From NCBI GenBank assembly GCA_032017425.1, contig DALZPW010000003.1: a DNA stretch of 64,000 nucleotides. One strand, 5' to 3'. The DNA comes from Faucicola tetraodonis. GTDB taxonomy: Bacteria; Pseudomonadota; Gammaproteobacteria; Pseudomonadales; Moraxellaceae. Below are positions 7,998 through 17,800 of the stretch, in pieces; the first letter of the stretch is position 1; the number at the start of each line of letters is the position of its first letter. The notes beneath the pieces were generated by a model. The model was not told the origin of the DNA. It made no database searches and was given only the letters and a program-made list of their open reading frames with translations. The position numbers were made by a program, and so were the translations under genes.

Positions 7998-8705
7998 ATG
8001 ACCAGCAAAGTATATGACAGCGCAGCTAGCGCACTTGAGGGCGTCATCAAAGATGGACAAACGATTGCGGTCGGTGGTTTTGGTCTGTGTGGTATCCCCG
8101 AAGCTTTAATTGAAGCCTTGCGAGATAGCGGCGTTAAAGATTTGACCTGTATCAGCAATAACGCTGGTGTCGATGGTTTTGGTTTGGGATTATTACTAGA
8201 GACTCGCCAAGTCAAAAAAATGATTGCGTCGTATGTCGGTGAAAACAAAGAATTTGAACGTCAGTTTTTATCGGGTGAATTGGAAGTGGAATTGACCCCA
8301 CAAGGGACGTTGGCAGAAAAATTGCGTGCAGGCGGTGCGGGCATCCCTGCGTTCTTTACTGCCACTGGCGTAGGTACCCAAATTGCTGAGGGTAAAGAAG
8401 AGCGTGAATTTGACGGTCGTCAATATATCCTTGAGCGCTCATTAGTCGCTGACGTAGCACTGGTCAAAGCCCAAAAAGCGGATAAAGCGGGCAACTTGAT
8501 GTTCAATAAAACGGCGCGAAACTTTAACCCAGATGTCGCCACGGCAGGTAAAGTCACCATTGTCGAAGTTGAGCAATTGGTGGAAACTGGCGAGCTAGAC
8601 CCCGACCAAATTCATTTGCCGGGTATTTATGTGCATCGCATCGTGGTCAATGCCAACCCAGAAAAACGCATCGAAAAAGTGACGACCAAAGAACAGACAA
8701 ACTAG
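7998..8705 (+). CDS. scoA: 3-oxoacid CoA-transferase subunit A
   Basis: Alpha subunit of succinyl-CoA:3-ketoacid CoA-transferase, which moves CoA from succinyl-CoA to acetoacetate so that ketone bodies can be used as acetyl-CoA. The family CoA-binding motif GGFGLCGIP is at residues 26-34, and the 235-residue length is standard. A clear ribosome-binding site (AAGGAG) precedes the ATG. scoB starts 17 bp after the stop, so the two subunits are co-transcribed from the promoter proposed at 7878. No hydroxybutyrate dehydrogenase or regulator is adjacent; a GntP-family permease, often paired with such enzymes elsewhere, sits 22 kb away. Confidence 0.93.
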   Translation: MTSKVYDSAASALEGVIKDGQTIAVGGFGLCGIPEALIEALRDSGVKDLTCISNNAGVDGFGLGLLLETRQVKKMIASYVGENKEFERQFLSGELEVELTPQGTLAEKLRAGGAGIPAFFTATGVGTQIAEGKEEREFDGRQYILERSLVADVALVKAQKADKAGNLMFNKTARNFNPDVATAGKVTIVEVEQLVETGELDPDQIHLPGIYVHRIVVNANPEKRIEKVTTKEQTN

Positions 8706-8722
8706 GCTATAAGGAGATTACC

Positions 8723-9352
8723 ATGGCATGGACTCGTGAACAAATGGCACAAAGAGCCGCTAAAGAACTACAGGACGGCTTTTATGTCAATCTAGGTATC
8801 GGTTTACCGACCTTAGTGGCGAACTATATTCCAGAAGGCGTCAACGTTTGGCTACAATCAGAAAATGGGCTGCTTGGAATTGATGAATTCCCAACACCCG
8901 ATAAAGTTGACCCAGATCTAATCAATGCAGGTAAACAAACCGTCACCACAGCGACTGGTGCGAGCTTTTTCTCAAGCTCACAATCATTTGCCATGATTCG
9001 TGGCGGTAAAGTCAACCTTGCCATCTTAGGGGCGATGGAAGTTTCAGACAATGGCGATCTTGCCAACTGGATGATTCCTGGCAAGATGGTCAAAGGCATG
9101 GGCGGCGCGATGGACTTGGTCGCAGGCGTTCAACGCGTCATTGTATTGATGGAACATACCAACAAACATGGTGAGCCAAAAGTATTGGCTGAATGTACGC
9201 TACCTCTGACAGGCAAAAAAGTGGTGAATCGTATTATCTCTGATTTAGCCATCATGGATGTGACCGATAACGGTCTAAAACTGGTTGAGCTGGCAGACGG
9301 TGTCACGTTTGAAGAATTACAATCAAAAACGCCTGTAACCATTGCACAATAA
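8723..9352 (+). CDS. scoB: 3-oxoacid CoA-transferase subunit B
   Basis: Beta subunit carrying the catalytic glutamate that forms the enzyme-CoA thioester. The active-site motif SENGLLG places it at Glu47, and GIGLPTLV (25-32) is conserved. Length (209 aa) is usual. It has an excellent ribosome-binding site (AAGGAG) and follows scoA directly. The stop codon ends the first copy of an 11-bp tandem duplication (TTGCACAATAA then TTGCACTATAA, 9342-9363). A strong terminator follows about 95 bp downstream. Confidence 0.93.
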   Translation: MAWTREQMAQRAAKELQDGFYVNLGIGLPTLVANYIPEGVNVWLQSENGLLGIDEFPTPDKVDPDLINAGKQTVTTATGASFFSSSQSFAMIRGGKVNLAILGAMEVSDNGDLANWMIPGKMVKGMGGAMDLVAGVQRVIVLMEHTNKHGEPKVLAECTLPLTGKKVVNRIISDLAIMDVTDNGLKLVELADGVTFEELQSKTPVTIAQ

Positions 9353-9363
9353 TTGCACTATAA
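9342..9363. repeat. 11-bp tandem duplication at the scoB stop
   Basis: TTGCACAATAA (9342-9352) is followed directly by TTGCACTATAA (9353-9363), one mismatch. The first copy ends exactly at the scoB TAA. Confidence 0.85.
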
Positions 9364-9446
9364 CACCTGCAAGATAACGACTGTAAAATAGCGCTGTCAC
9401 AAGTCAGCGTTAAATTGCCATTAAAAGGACAATGAAAAAAGGCAAT

Positions 9447-9477
9447 AAAAAAGGACAGTGATGCTGTCCTTTTTTAT
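9447..9477 (+). terminator. Rho-independent terminator after scoAB
   Basis: Stem AAAAAAGGACAG / CTGTCCTTTTTT with a short TGATG loop and T run; strong and symmetrical. Confidence 0.88.
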
Positions 9478-9489
9478 TGTTTTGGCTTT

Positions 9490-9518
9490 TTTACTTTCGC
9501 TTATTTGTCCTCTATAAT
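9490..9518 (+). promoter_or_regulatory. candidate sigma-70 promoter for the Sel1-repeat gene
   Basis: TTTACT and a perfect TATAAT separated by 17 bp, 29 bp upstream of the start codon at 9548. Confidence 0.5.
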
Positions 9519-9547
9519 GACATCACTATCAACATTTATCCAACACC

Positions 9548-10777
9548 ATGATTGCATCTCGCTTCTCTCATCCCAAATTTATCACCGATGAAGACAATCC
9601 GCTGATTGATCGTAAATATCCCAATGAGATGACAGCCGATGACGGTGTGGCATTGCCGCAAATTTATCGGTTTGACTTTGCCGAGGTGCCAGATTTTAGC
9701 CAAACAGTAATGCAAATCACCCCGGTGATGGATGAGCCCAATGTAATGGATACATCCAAAAATCATGAAGCGGTATTGGAAAATGTCACCCCTGCTACTG
9801 ATAAATCTGTGCGCGTCGCTCAACAAACGGCGTCATCGGCGGCGCCCACTTCGCTCAACAATCCCCTTACTTCTCAATCGCTAACCCGCAAAATCCCATC
9901 AAAAGCACGCTCAAGTCGCCAAGTCATTGCGCAAGCAAGAGCCCAAGCCAAACAGATTGAACAGCAAAAACAACAACAAGAACAGCAACGCCAAGCAAAG
10001 GAAGTTGCGCGCTATCAGGCAGAAGTTGAAGCCGCGCTACTCAATCCCACACTGCATGAAGGACTGCTCAATCAGCGCAAATCCATTGCCGAGTCACAGG
10101 CAGTGGTCAACAAACATGCGATTTTTGGCGAGCTTGCACAGGATTTGCAGACCATTCAATGGCTTGAGTCAAATCTGACAGAGCAAAACCGAGCAATGTA
10201 TGAAAAAGCGGTTGCGCTGATTCAAGCAGCGCAATCAAGTGGCAATGCATCGGAAAATAATTTATTAGAAATCAATGCATTAGAAAATAATGTACTCGAA
10301 GACAATGTAGCAGCAGAAAATATAGTCGAAAACACTATATCAGCAGACAATTTGGCAACAGCCGTACAATTAATTGATGAATTTGCCGAGAATGGTCTTG
10401 CTGATGCATTGCTGCGTCGAGCGCTGTGGCTATTTGAAGGCAATCACTTACTCAAGATTTCTCAAAACTCCCAACAAGCTTTGCTATTGTTGCAACAAGC
10501 AGCCTCGCAACAAGACAATCGCGCGGAGAAATTACTCAGTAAACTCTACTATGCAGGACATGGGGTCGAGCAAGATAACGAGATGGGCAAATACTGGCTA
10601 GAGCTGGCTGCGGCACATGGTCACCCTGATGCCATACGAATTTCACAAGGTATTGCCACCCTGTCATTACTCAAGCAAACCCAACGCGAGGATACTAGCT
10701 ATGGCAAAAAAATGGCGCTTGCGACTGCGGCGCTGATTATATTCATGATACTGATATTTGTGGCAGTTAAAGTTTAA
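9548..10777 (+). CDS. tail-anchored Sel1-repeat protein with Gln-rich coiled coil
   Basis: No named homologue recognised. Visible parts: an acidic N-terminal 80 residues, a Ser/Thr/Ala linker, a Gln/Ala/Arg-rich coiled coil (about 128-165), a helical middle, an Asn/Glu-rich block with repeated LEN/NN motifs (about 233-262), one clear Sel1-like repeat (about 325-370: AEKLLSKLYYAGHGVEQDNE, then YWLELAAAHGHPDAI) and one C-terminal membrane helix (about 388-408) with almost nothing after it. This suggests a tail-anchored inner-membrane protein with a cytoplasmic body. Sel1 repeats usually mediate protein-protein contact. Role unknown. It is monocistronic between a terminator and the convergent rnt. 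Confidence 0.75.
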   Translation: MIASRFSHPKFITDEDNPLIDRKYPNEMTADDGVALPQIYRFDFAEVPDFSQTVMQITPVMDEPNVMDTSKNHEAVLENVTPATDKSVRVAQQTASSAAPTSLNNPLTSQSLTRKIPSKARSSRQVIAQARAQAKQIEQQKQQQEQQRQAKEVARYQAEVEAALLNPTLHEGLLNQRKSIAESQAVVNKHAIFGELAQDLQTIQWLESNLTEQNRAMYEKAVALIQAAQSSGNASENNLLEINALENNVLEDNVAAENIVENTISADNLATAVQLIDEFAENGLADALLRRALWLFEGNHLLKISQNSQQALLLLQQAASQQDNRAEKLLSKLYYAGHGVEQDNEMGKYWLELAAAHGHPDAIRISQGIATLSLLKQTQREDTSYGKKMALATAALIIFMILIFVAVKV

Positions 10778-10848
10778 AGACTTGGATGAATGCCGTGATT
10801 TGGATGTTAAACAAGGTTAAATATCCCAATCACAGTATTTAAAAAAAT

Positions 10849-11583
10849 TTAGCCATCCGTTGGGTCGTCAGATGGCACTAGTACGACCTCGTCATCGCTA
10901 TCCTGACGCTCATCACCCTTATACTCATCATCATTAGCCTCATCGCTCGCCAAGTTTGGCGTCAGCAGCGGATAATTGTTTAAGATATAACAAAACAATT
11001 CAGCCGTTTTTTGGGTGTCATATAAAGCAGAATGCGCTTCATTACCATCAAATTCTAGCCCAGCGAGTTTGCACGCTCTCGCCAGTACCGTTTGACCAAA
11101 CGCAAGCGCGGATAAGGTGACGGTATCTAACACGGAAAACTGGTGAAATTGGCTTTGATTTTTGCTATTGGTACGCTCAATTAAAGCATTTAAAAAGCCC
11201 AAGTCAAAATGCGCATTATGCCCTACCAAAATACATTTGGTACATTGGGTCGATTGACGCACCGTTTTTAAATATTTAAAAATACGGCGAATGGCGGTTT
11301 TTTCATCTTCGGCAATGGCTTTTCGCATCGGGCTGTGGGGATTGATACCGGTGAATTGCAGGGCGCGCGCTTCAAGATTTGCCCCTTCAAACGGCTCAAT
11401 ATGGGCGTTCACCGCCTCCCCTGGGTAAAAACGCCCGGTATCATCCATCAAAATTGGAATACAGGCAATCTCAAGCAAGGCATCGGTTTTTGGATTGAAG
11501 CCTGCTGTCTCTACATCCACCACCACGGGCAAGTAATTGCGAAAACGGTTGGCAATAGTCATGGGTTCAGTTGTGGCGGTCAT
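10849..11583 (-). CDS. rnt: ribonuclease T
   Basis: DEDDh 3'-5' exoribonuclease that trims tRNA and other stable RNA 3' ends. The exonuclease motifs are complete: Asp23 and Glu25 in VVDVETAGF, Asp127 in NAHFDLGFL, His184 and Asp189 in AHSALYDTQ. The common core is about 215 aa; here an acidic C-terminal extension of about 30 residues (rich in Asp/Glu) is added. AAGG 7 nt before the ATG supports this start. pyrC lies 44 bp upstream on the same strand, so the two may be co-transcribed, an arrangement also seen in Acinetobacter relatives as far as I recall. Confidence 0.92.
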   Translation of the reverse strand: MTATTEPMTIANRFRNYLPVVVDVETAGFNPKTDALLEIACIPILMDDTGRFYPGEAVNAHIEPFEGANLEARALQFTGINPHSPMRKAIAEDEKTAIRRIFKYLKTVRQSTQCTKCILVGHNAHFDLGFLNALIERTNSKNQSQFHQFSVLDTVTLSALAFGQTVLARACKLAGLEFDGNEAHSALYDTQKTAELFCYILNNYPLLTPNLASDEANDDEYKGDERQDSDDEVVLVPSDDPTDG

Positions 11584-11627
11584 ACGTTACCTTGCGGAAA
11601 AAAACAGAAAAAATAAAGGGTGAACAA

Positions 11628-12710
11628 TCATACGGCTAAATTAAATGGCATCACTTTCCAGTCCAGCGTTTGCCCAGCCATCAGCGGGGTCAAATCTTTA
11701 CCGTCAAGATAAGGATAATGTTCGGGGACTTGCCAGGCTTCACGCACCAAGGTGACTTTATCACTATTGATAGGTAAGCCATAAAATTTTGCCCCGTGAA
11801 TACTGGTAAAGCCTTCTAATTTGTCAAGTTTGCCCACGCTGTCAAAGGCTTGCGCATACAAGGGCAGCGCAATCGATGCGCTATAACAGCCTGCACAACC
11901 GCAAGCATTTTCCTTGGTATGCGTCGCATGGGGCGCAGAGTCAGTGCCAATAAAAAATTTGGGATTACCACTGGTTGCCACATCAAGTAATACTTTTTGG
12001 TGACTTTGGCGTTTTAAAATCGGCAAGCAATAAAAATGTGGTTTAATGCCGCCCACCAGCAGGTGATTACGATTAAACAGTAAATGCTGCGGGGTAATTG
12101 TCGCTGCGACATTTTTGCCTTGTGACAACACAAAGTCAGCGGCATCACTGGTGGTAATGTGCTCAAAGACGATTTTTAATTTTGGAAATTTATCAATGAG
12201 ATTGACCATCACTTCATCAATAAAGCGTTTTTCACGGTCGAAAATATCAATATGATGGTGCGTCACTTCACCATGTACCAACAGCGGCAAACCCAACGCT
12301 TCCATCTTGGCAAATACATCGGTGCAATGATTGATATGGCTCACCCCATCCGCAGAATTGGTGGTCGCACCTGCAGGATATAACTTGACTGCTTTTACTA
12401 CACCTGAAGCAACAGCGGTTTCGATGTCTTCTGCCGTCAGTGACTCGGTTAAATAAAGCGTCATCAATGGCTCAAATTGCTGAGAAATACTGTCATTGGG
12501 CACTTGCGCCAAAATACGCTCACGATAAGCGATAGCATCAGCGGCTGTTTTGACGGGTGGCACCAAATTTGGCATACAAATGGCGCGGCGAAAATTGGCA
12601 GCAGCATGTGGCACCGTCGTGGCAAGCGCCTGCCCGTCCCGTAAATGAATATGCCAGTCATCAGGGGCAGTAATAGTAAAAGTATTGATAGGTGCAGTCG
12701 CTGCGCTCAT
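11628..12710 (-). CDS. pyrC: dihydroorotase (class II)
   Basis: Interconverts carbamoyl aspartate and dihydroorotate in pyrimidine synthesis. It is the 340-360 residue class II type. Metal ligands are visible: His20 and His22 in WHIHLRDG, carbamylated Lys109 in AVKLYPAGATTNS, later LVHGE and EHITT histidines, and the catalytic Asp in GTDSAPH. GAGG just upstream of the ATG supports the start. It is followed by rnt on the same strand. Confidence 0.96.
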   Translation of the reverse strand: MSAATAPINTFTITAPDDWHIHLRDGQALATTVPHAAANFRRAICMPNLVPPVKTAADAIAYRERILAQVPNDSISQQFEPLMTLYLTESLTAEDIETAVASGVVKAVKLYPAGATTNSADGVSHINHCTDVFAKMEALGLPLLVHGEVTHHHIDIFDREKRFIDEVMVNLIDKFPKLKIVFEHITTSDAADFVLSQGKNVAATITPQHLLFNRNHLLVGGIKPHFYCLPILKRQSHQKVLLDVATSGNPKFFIGTDSAPHATHTKENACGCAGCYSASIALPLYAQAFDSVGKLDKLEGFTSIHGAKFYGLPINSDKVTLVREAWQVPEHYPYLDGKDLTPLMAGQTLDWKVMPFNLAV

Positions 12711-12885
12711 GATTTCCTCGAACAGTTTTGAGAGTGCCTTAAAAAAACAACGTCAAAAACCGATAATTGAAGCGTTGAAAAACTTGTGCATGATAGCAGT
12801 TTTAGGCAAAAAACGACATGAAAATATTCGCAAGCCAAGTACACTGACAAATAATACGTCAGTTTATGTCGTTTTAATAACGGTG

Positions 12886-14457
12886 TTAATGAGTTTTGGA
12901 TTTATTGCTAGGTTTGTTATTCGCCTTATTGTTTACCTTATTACCTACCTTGTTATTCGCTTTGTTGTCCGTCGTGTTATTTACCTTTTTATCAGGCTTT
13001 TTAGCGGATTTTTTGTCAGTGGCGGTTGTTGACGATGAGGCTTTCTGCGATTTTTGTTTTACAGTTTTATCGTTAGCCGCTGATTTTTTGCTAGCGCTAG
13101 CGGTTTTTTCAGCAGGTTGCTTATGGTCTTTGGTCACTAAGTTAGCTTTTTTAACATCTTTTTTAGAGTCATTGCCAAAATCCGGGCTGGTCGTTTTTTT
13201 GTGGTCTTTGTTAGGCGGCTTTTTGTGGGATTTTTTCGTATCTCGCGCTTTTTCAGCTTCCACTGAATGCTTATTATCTTGTGATTTGTGATTATCTCGT
13301 GGTTTATTATTCTCTTGTAATTCAGAGATAGCTGCTTTTTTGCCATGCTCAGTCATTGTTATCGGATTAGTCATATCCGCTACAGAGGCGACTTTTACTA
13401 TTGCCACATCGTGATAAACTGGGTGTGCCACTGACATTTTTGCCGATGGTTGGGTGACGGCAGGCCTATCTTTGACGCTCACCAACGCGCCTGCCCCGCT
13501 AAAAACGGCGACAGATAATACAGTGGCGGTTGCAATCCAATTTTTTTGTAACTTATCTATCCAACGAGCGGGTTTGCGAACTTGCGGTTTGGCAAAAATA
13601 TCGCTGGCTGAAAGGGCTGTTCGTGTGTTTGACGTCACCGCTTTGTTTATTTGGCGATTGCCTTTTGAAATCACCTGTTTATTGAAGTGAGCATGAGGGA
13701 TGGTTATTGCCGCAATGTTGAAAAAATTGGACACTTTATAGATAGTCATTTGCTGAATAATATGCTGTTGATAGACAGGCAAGTCTACAATATTTTGAAT
13801 TTTTGACCATTTTAATTGCTGTTGTTGTACTGCTTGAAAACTGACAGCGCGCCTAAAACCCACTGCATTCATCAGCCCCGTATCTTGTGGTGACATAAAA
13901 AAAACCGGCTGCATCGCAAGCCACTCGGTAATCTGCGCTGAGTCTATGGTGTTTTGTAGTGAACTTATCATATCTGCCAAATTTATCACCGCCAATGCAG
14001 TGATAGTCTGCCAAATAGTTAACAGGTTATCTAAGAGTAGATGGGTTTTTTCCAGTAGCACGCCGGCAATCATCGTTTTTTGGGTTTCATCATCAAACAA
14101 CTGCTCAAAAATCGATGGGCTATTCTTAGACAGTTGTTTTAGGGTTACAAAATTAATGCCGTTTTCAGTGAAATTTTTTGTAACTAAAGTAGTGAAAAAT
14201 TCGGAGGTAAAACTATTTTTATCTGTTACCTGTGCCAAATTTTGATGGATTAATGACGGATTTTGCTGAATTTTTGCCGATAACTGATAAAGCACGACTT
14301 TTAATAGCTCAGGCACGACTTTTTTTAGATAACAAATTGATACGTGTGAGCCATCTGCGACTATCGGTAGCAATGGCGGCAGAGCGTTTGCCCAAAAATG
14401 ATATAACGATATATGGTCAATGATATTACAAGGCGTTGAAGGATTTTTTGACAGCAT
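12886..14457 (-). CDS. unknown single-pass membrane protein with Lys/Asn-rich tail
   Basis: Not recognised. The N-terminal 300 residues look helical and mildly hydrophobic without clear membrane spans. They are followed by a basic patch (RKPARWIDKLQKN), one membrane helix (about 307-327) and a tail of nearly 200 residues. From about 370 to the end the tail is extremely rich in Lys, Asn, Asp and Ser and has tandem NNK-type units (KANNKVGNKVNNK), so it is probably disordered. By the positive-inside rule the tail would be cytoplasmic, but a type II topology with the tail in the periplasm, where it could bind peptidoglycan or DNA, fits the patch before the helix. No clear ribosome-binding site. 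Divergent from the giant Ig-like gene. Confidence 0.65.
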   Translation of the reverse strand: MLSKNPSTPCNIIDHISLYHFWANALPPLLPIVADGSHVSICYLKKVVPELLKVVLYQLSAKIQQNPSLIHQNLAQVTDKNSFTSEFFTTLVTKNFTENGINFVTLKQLSKNSPSIFEQLFDDETQKTMIAGVLLEKTHLLLDNLLTIWQTITALAVINLADMISSLQNTIDSAQITEWLAMQPVFFMSPQDTGLMNAVGFRRAVSFQAVQQQQLKWSKIQNIVDLPVYQQHIIQQMTIYKVSNFFNIAAITIPHAHFNKQVISKGNRQINKAVTSNTRTALSASDIFAKPQVRKPARWIDKLQKNWIATATVLSVAVFSGAGALVSVKDRPAVTQPSAKMSVAHPVYHDVAIVKVASVADMTNPITMTEHGKKAAISELQENNKPRDNHKSQDNKHSVEAEKARDTKKSHKKPPNKDHKKTTSPDFGNDSKKDVKKANLVTKDHKQPAEKTASASKKSAANDKTVKQKSQKASSSTTATDKKSAKKPDKKVNNTTDNKANNKVGNKVNNKANNKPSNKSKTH

Positions 14458-14802
14458 ATTTTGTCACTTAATTTGCATTTTTTAGCATTGGGGTGGTTAG
14501 TGAGCTTTTAGCAATATCGTAGCTGCAGGGCAACTTCTTTATACACCCTCTAAAAAAATAGCGTTAAATTTAGAAATCTTGTTGATACCTTACCATTTCA
14601 CTTCGATTAAATTCATCAAATTATGATTAGAATTTGTTGTAACTTTTGTGCAAACTTAGTAAAGTAGACAGCATCAAAAATTATATTTTAGCATCAATCA
14701 CGTAACATTTTCTGCTCATCGAAAAATTGGTAATTTTTTCTGATTCTATTTATTTCTATCGATTTATTTAGCAGCCTTACTTACTTTCTCTAGGATAACT
14801 TT
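14458..14802. other. 345-bp divergent intergenic region upstream of the giant Ig-like gene
   Basis: AT-rich spacer between two divergently transcribed genes. It should hold promoters for both. I see one moderate sigma-70 candidate on the plus strand (14637-14665) and no repeat, RNA gene or further reading frame. Confidence 0.5.
14637..14665 (+). promoter_or_regulatory. weak sigma-70 promoter candidate for the giant Ig-like gene
   Basis: TTGTAA and TAAAGT with 17-bp spacing, about 140 bp upstream of the start codon. Four of six matches in each box. Confidence 0.3.
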
Positions 14803-17800
14803 ATGGCTATCTCTACCAACCTAATCAAGTCCTTTCAACTCTCTGCATTGACGACCGCACTTGCCCTCGCTGGTTGTGGCGGTGGTGGCGGTAATGATAC
14901 ATTGCCGCCGCCTGTAAAAACAGGTACGGTCAGTGTCACTGACCCAATCACCGACCCAGATTCGACCACTACGACCAATCTTGCCAGTGTGAAGAAAGTT
15001 CAATTAGTCAGTACCAGTTCTGACTTTTATATGAATATTGGCGATAGTGTAGAGTTAACTGTCTACGCCTTAAACAGTAATAATATCGGTGTTGCTAGTG
15101 TACCTGTAAGCGTTCAGATTACAGACCCAAGCTTAACAGGCGTTTATAGTGGAATTGGTCCAAAGTTAGTCACTGATGACACGGGTAAAGCGGTTATCAA
15201 ACTTGATATTAAGACTTTGACCAATGATCAAAAAAACTATTTAAAACAAAATGGTTTGGTTGTGACTACTACAGTAGGTACAGTTTCAACAAGTAAAACC
15301 CTCAAAGGCACCGATGTTAATACCACGACCCCAACGCCTACCGTGACTGTGATTAATTTACTCTTAATTAGCGATAGCCAAAATATCACGTTAGTAAAAG
15401 GTACAAAAATTAATGTTACCGCATTAGCAGTGGATAAAGACAATAATATCATTCCGAACACGACCATCGATTTTAATATTGGAAATTCAGTTCTTAGTGG
15501 TATTTTTGCTAATGGTAATTTAAGTGTGTTAACCAATGACAGAGGTGAAGCAAATTTAGAGTTAGAGCTCAAATCCTTGTCAGATGAACAAAAAAGTTAT
15601 CTATTAAATACTGGATTAACCATTAACTCAACTGCGAGAACAGGTAGTGTTGCATCTAATACTATTAATTTAAAGGGAGTCGAGCAAGGTAGTACAACGA
15701 CTAAGCTAGATGTGCAAAAGGTCAATCTAACGACACCAAAACCCAATTTTGATGTACAAGTTGGTGAAAAATTCACAGTTACTGCTTCAGTGTTAAATAG
15801 TTCAAATACTGGTCTAGGTGGTGTACCTGTCCAATTTAAACTTGATGATCCAAGTGCGACAGGTGTTTATGCGGTCTCCGATACCTCTAACGTCGTAACA
15901 AATGCCAGTGGCGAGGCGACTATCGAGCTTGAAGTAAAATCTGAAGCTGCTAAAGCCAAACTATTGTCACAGGGCATTAATATCACAGCCACTGCAAAAA
16001 ATACAACCGGCACTACCCCAGTACCTGTCACTGGTAGCATAAAACTATATGGCGTAGACCCAACCGTCGACAGTAATATCGCCAAAGTCGCCCGAGTTGG
16101 TCTATCAACGACGGCTGCCAATAATACCTTTGATTTAACAGTCGGCAATACCTTTACCGTGACTGCCAATGTGGTAGATTCGGGACAAGGCGCGTTAGCA
16201 AACGTACCAGTGACATTTACCTTGCCTGGACTAGATCAAACGGGTATTGCTAACCTGTCAGGCTCAACCGTCAAGACAGATAGTGAAGGTAAAGCAACCA
16301 TCAATTTATCAATTAGTTCACTTAATGCTACGCAGCGTGATTACTTATTAAAAAATGGTTTGCAAATTAATGCTTCTGTACCTAATGGCACACCAGTCAG
16401 TCCACTAAAACTTAACGCAAAACAAGTTTCTAGCGAAACTGATATTAACTCAATTTCAGTAATAGCGGATAGTGATAATATCTTGATGGCTGCAGGCAGT
16501 ACTGTCAAAGTCACAGCCATGGCATTAGACAAAAATTTTGGTGGCTTGGCGAATCAAACTCTAACGGTTACAATTCCAGACCCATCAACTACGGGCGTGT
16601 ACAATATTACAGGCTCAACGATTACCACTGATTCAAAAGGTGAAGCCACACTCACCTTACAAGTAAAATCAACGTTGACTACAGCCCAAAAACAAGCATT
16701 GGCAAACGGTCTTATCGTGAATGTCACATCGGCTAATGGCAAAACTGGTCAGATTCAACTTACTGCTAAAGCTGTCAATGACGTAGTCGCTAATAGCGTT
16801 ACCTTGACCTCAAATGTTAACAATATCCCATTAACTGTCGGCTCACAATTCACGGTAACAGCTACCGTAAACGACGCGCAAAACGGCGTCATTGCCAATG
16901 CACCAGTTACCTTTAGCTTGCCTTCATTGGCAAGTTATGGTGTAGCAAGTTTATCTGCTTCTACAGTTTCTACCAACGCGCAAGGTCAAGCTATCATCAC
17001 CCTGCAGGTACAATCATTGACCGATGCACAGAAACAAGCGTTATTGGATGGCTTTACCATCAATGCCACTTCAAATGGCAAACAAGCCACGCCATTAACC
17101 TTAAAAGGTGTTGATCCGATCACGCGCTTTGATGTTAAAGCGGTTAAAGTCACCAGCCCAGTTACCAAGTTTAACGTACAAATCGGCGAACGCTTTACTG
17201 TGACTGCTTCAGTACTGAATGGCAATAACACTGGTATTGGGGGTACGCCGGTTCAATTTACCCTTGATGATCCAGCATTAACAGGCATCTATTCGGTTTC
17301 TGACACCTCTAACATTATCACCAATGCTAAAGGTGAAGCCAGTATTGAACTTGAAGTAAAATCAGAAGCGGCAAAACAGTTACTACTAACCAAAGGTGTA
17401 ACTATCAAAGCCACGGCTAAAAACACTCAAGGTACTACTGCTGTAGATGTAACAGGTGCTACTACGGTGTTAGGTGTGGATCCAACCGTTAGTAATAATG
17501 TCGCAAAAGTCAGCAAAGCATTACTAGTGTCAAGTGTCAATCCCTTTGAGCTAGCAGTAGGTAACAAAATTAGCGTGACTGCGGTTATTGCAGATGCAAG
17601 TAACGGTAAATTAGACGGTGTACCTGTTAGCTTTGTGTTGCCTGCACTTGATCAAACAGGTATTGCTAATCTGTCAGGCTCTACCGTAACTACCAATTCT
17701 AATGGTGAAGCAGTAATTAACCTAGAGATTAAATCATTAACGGCTACCCAACGTAGCTATCTAGCAACCAATGGTTTAGTGGTTAAAGCAACTGTACCTA

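Noticed and set aside
12685..13291. Plus-strand frames of 115 and 131 codons opposite the Lys-rich tail
   Set aside because: Leu/Phe-rich composition is the complement of the Lys/Asn codons of the minus-strand gene; no ribosome-binding site or family.
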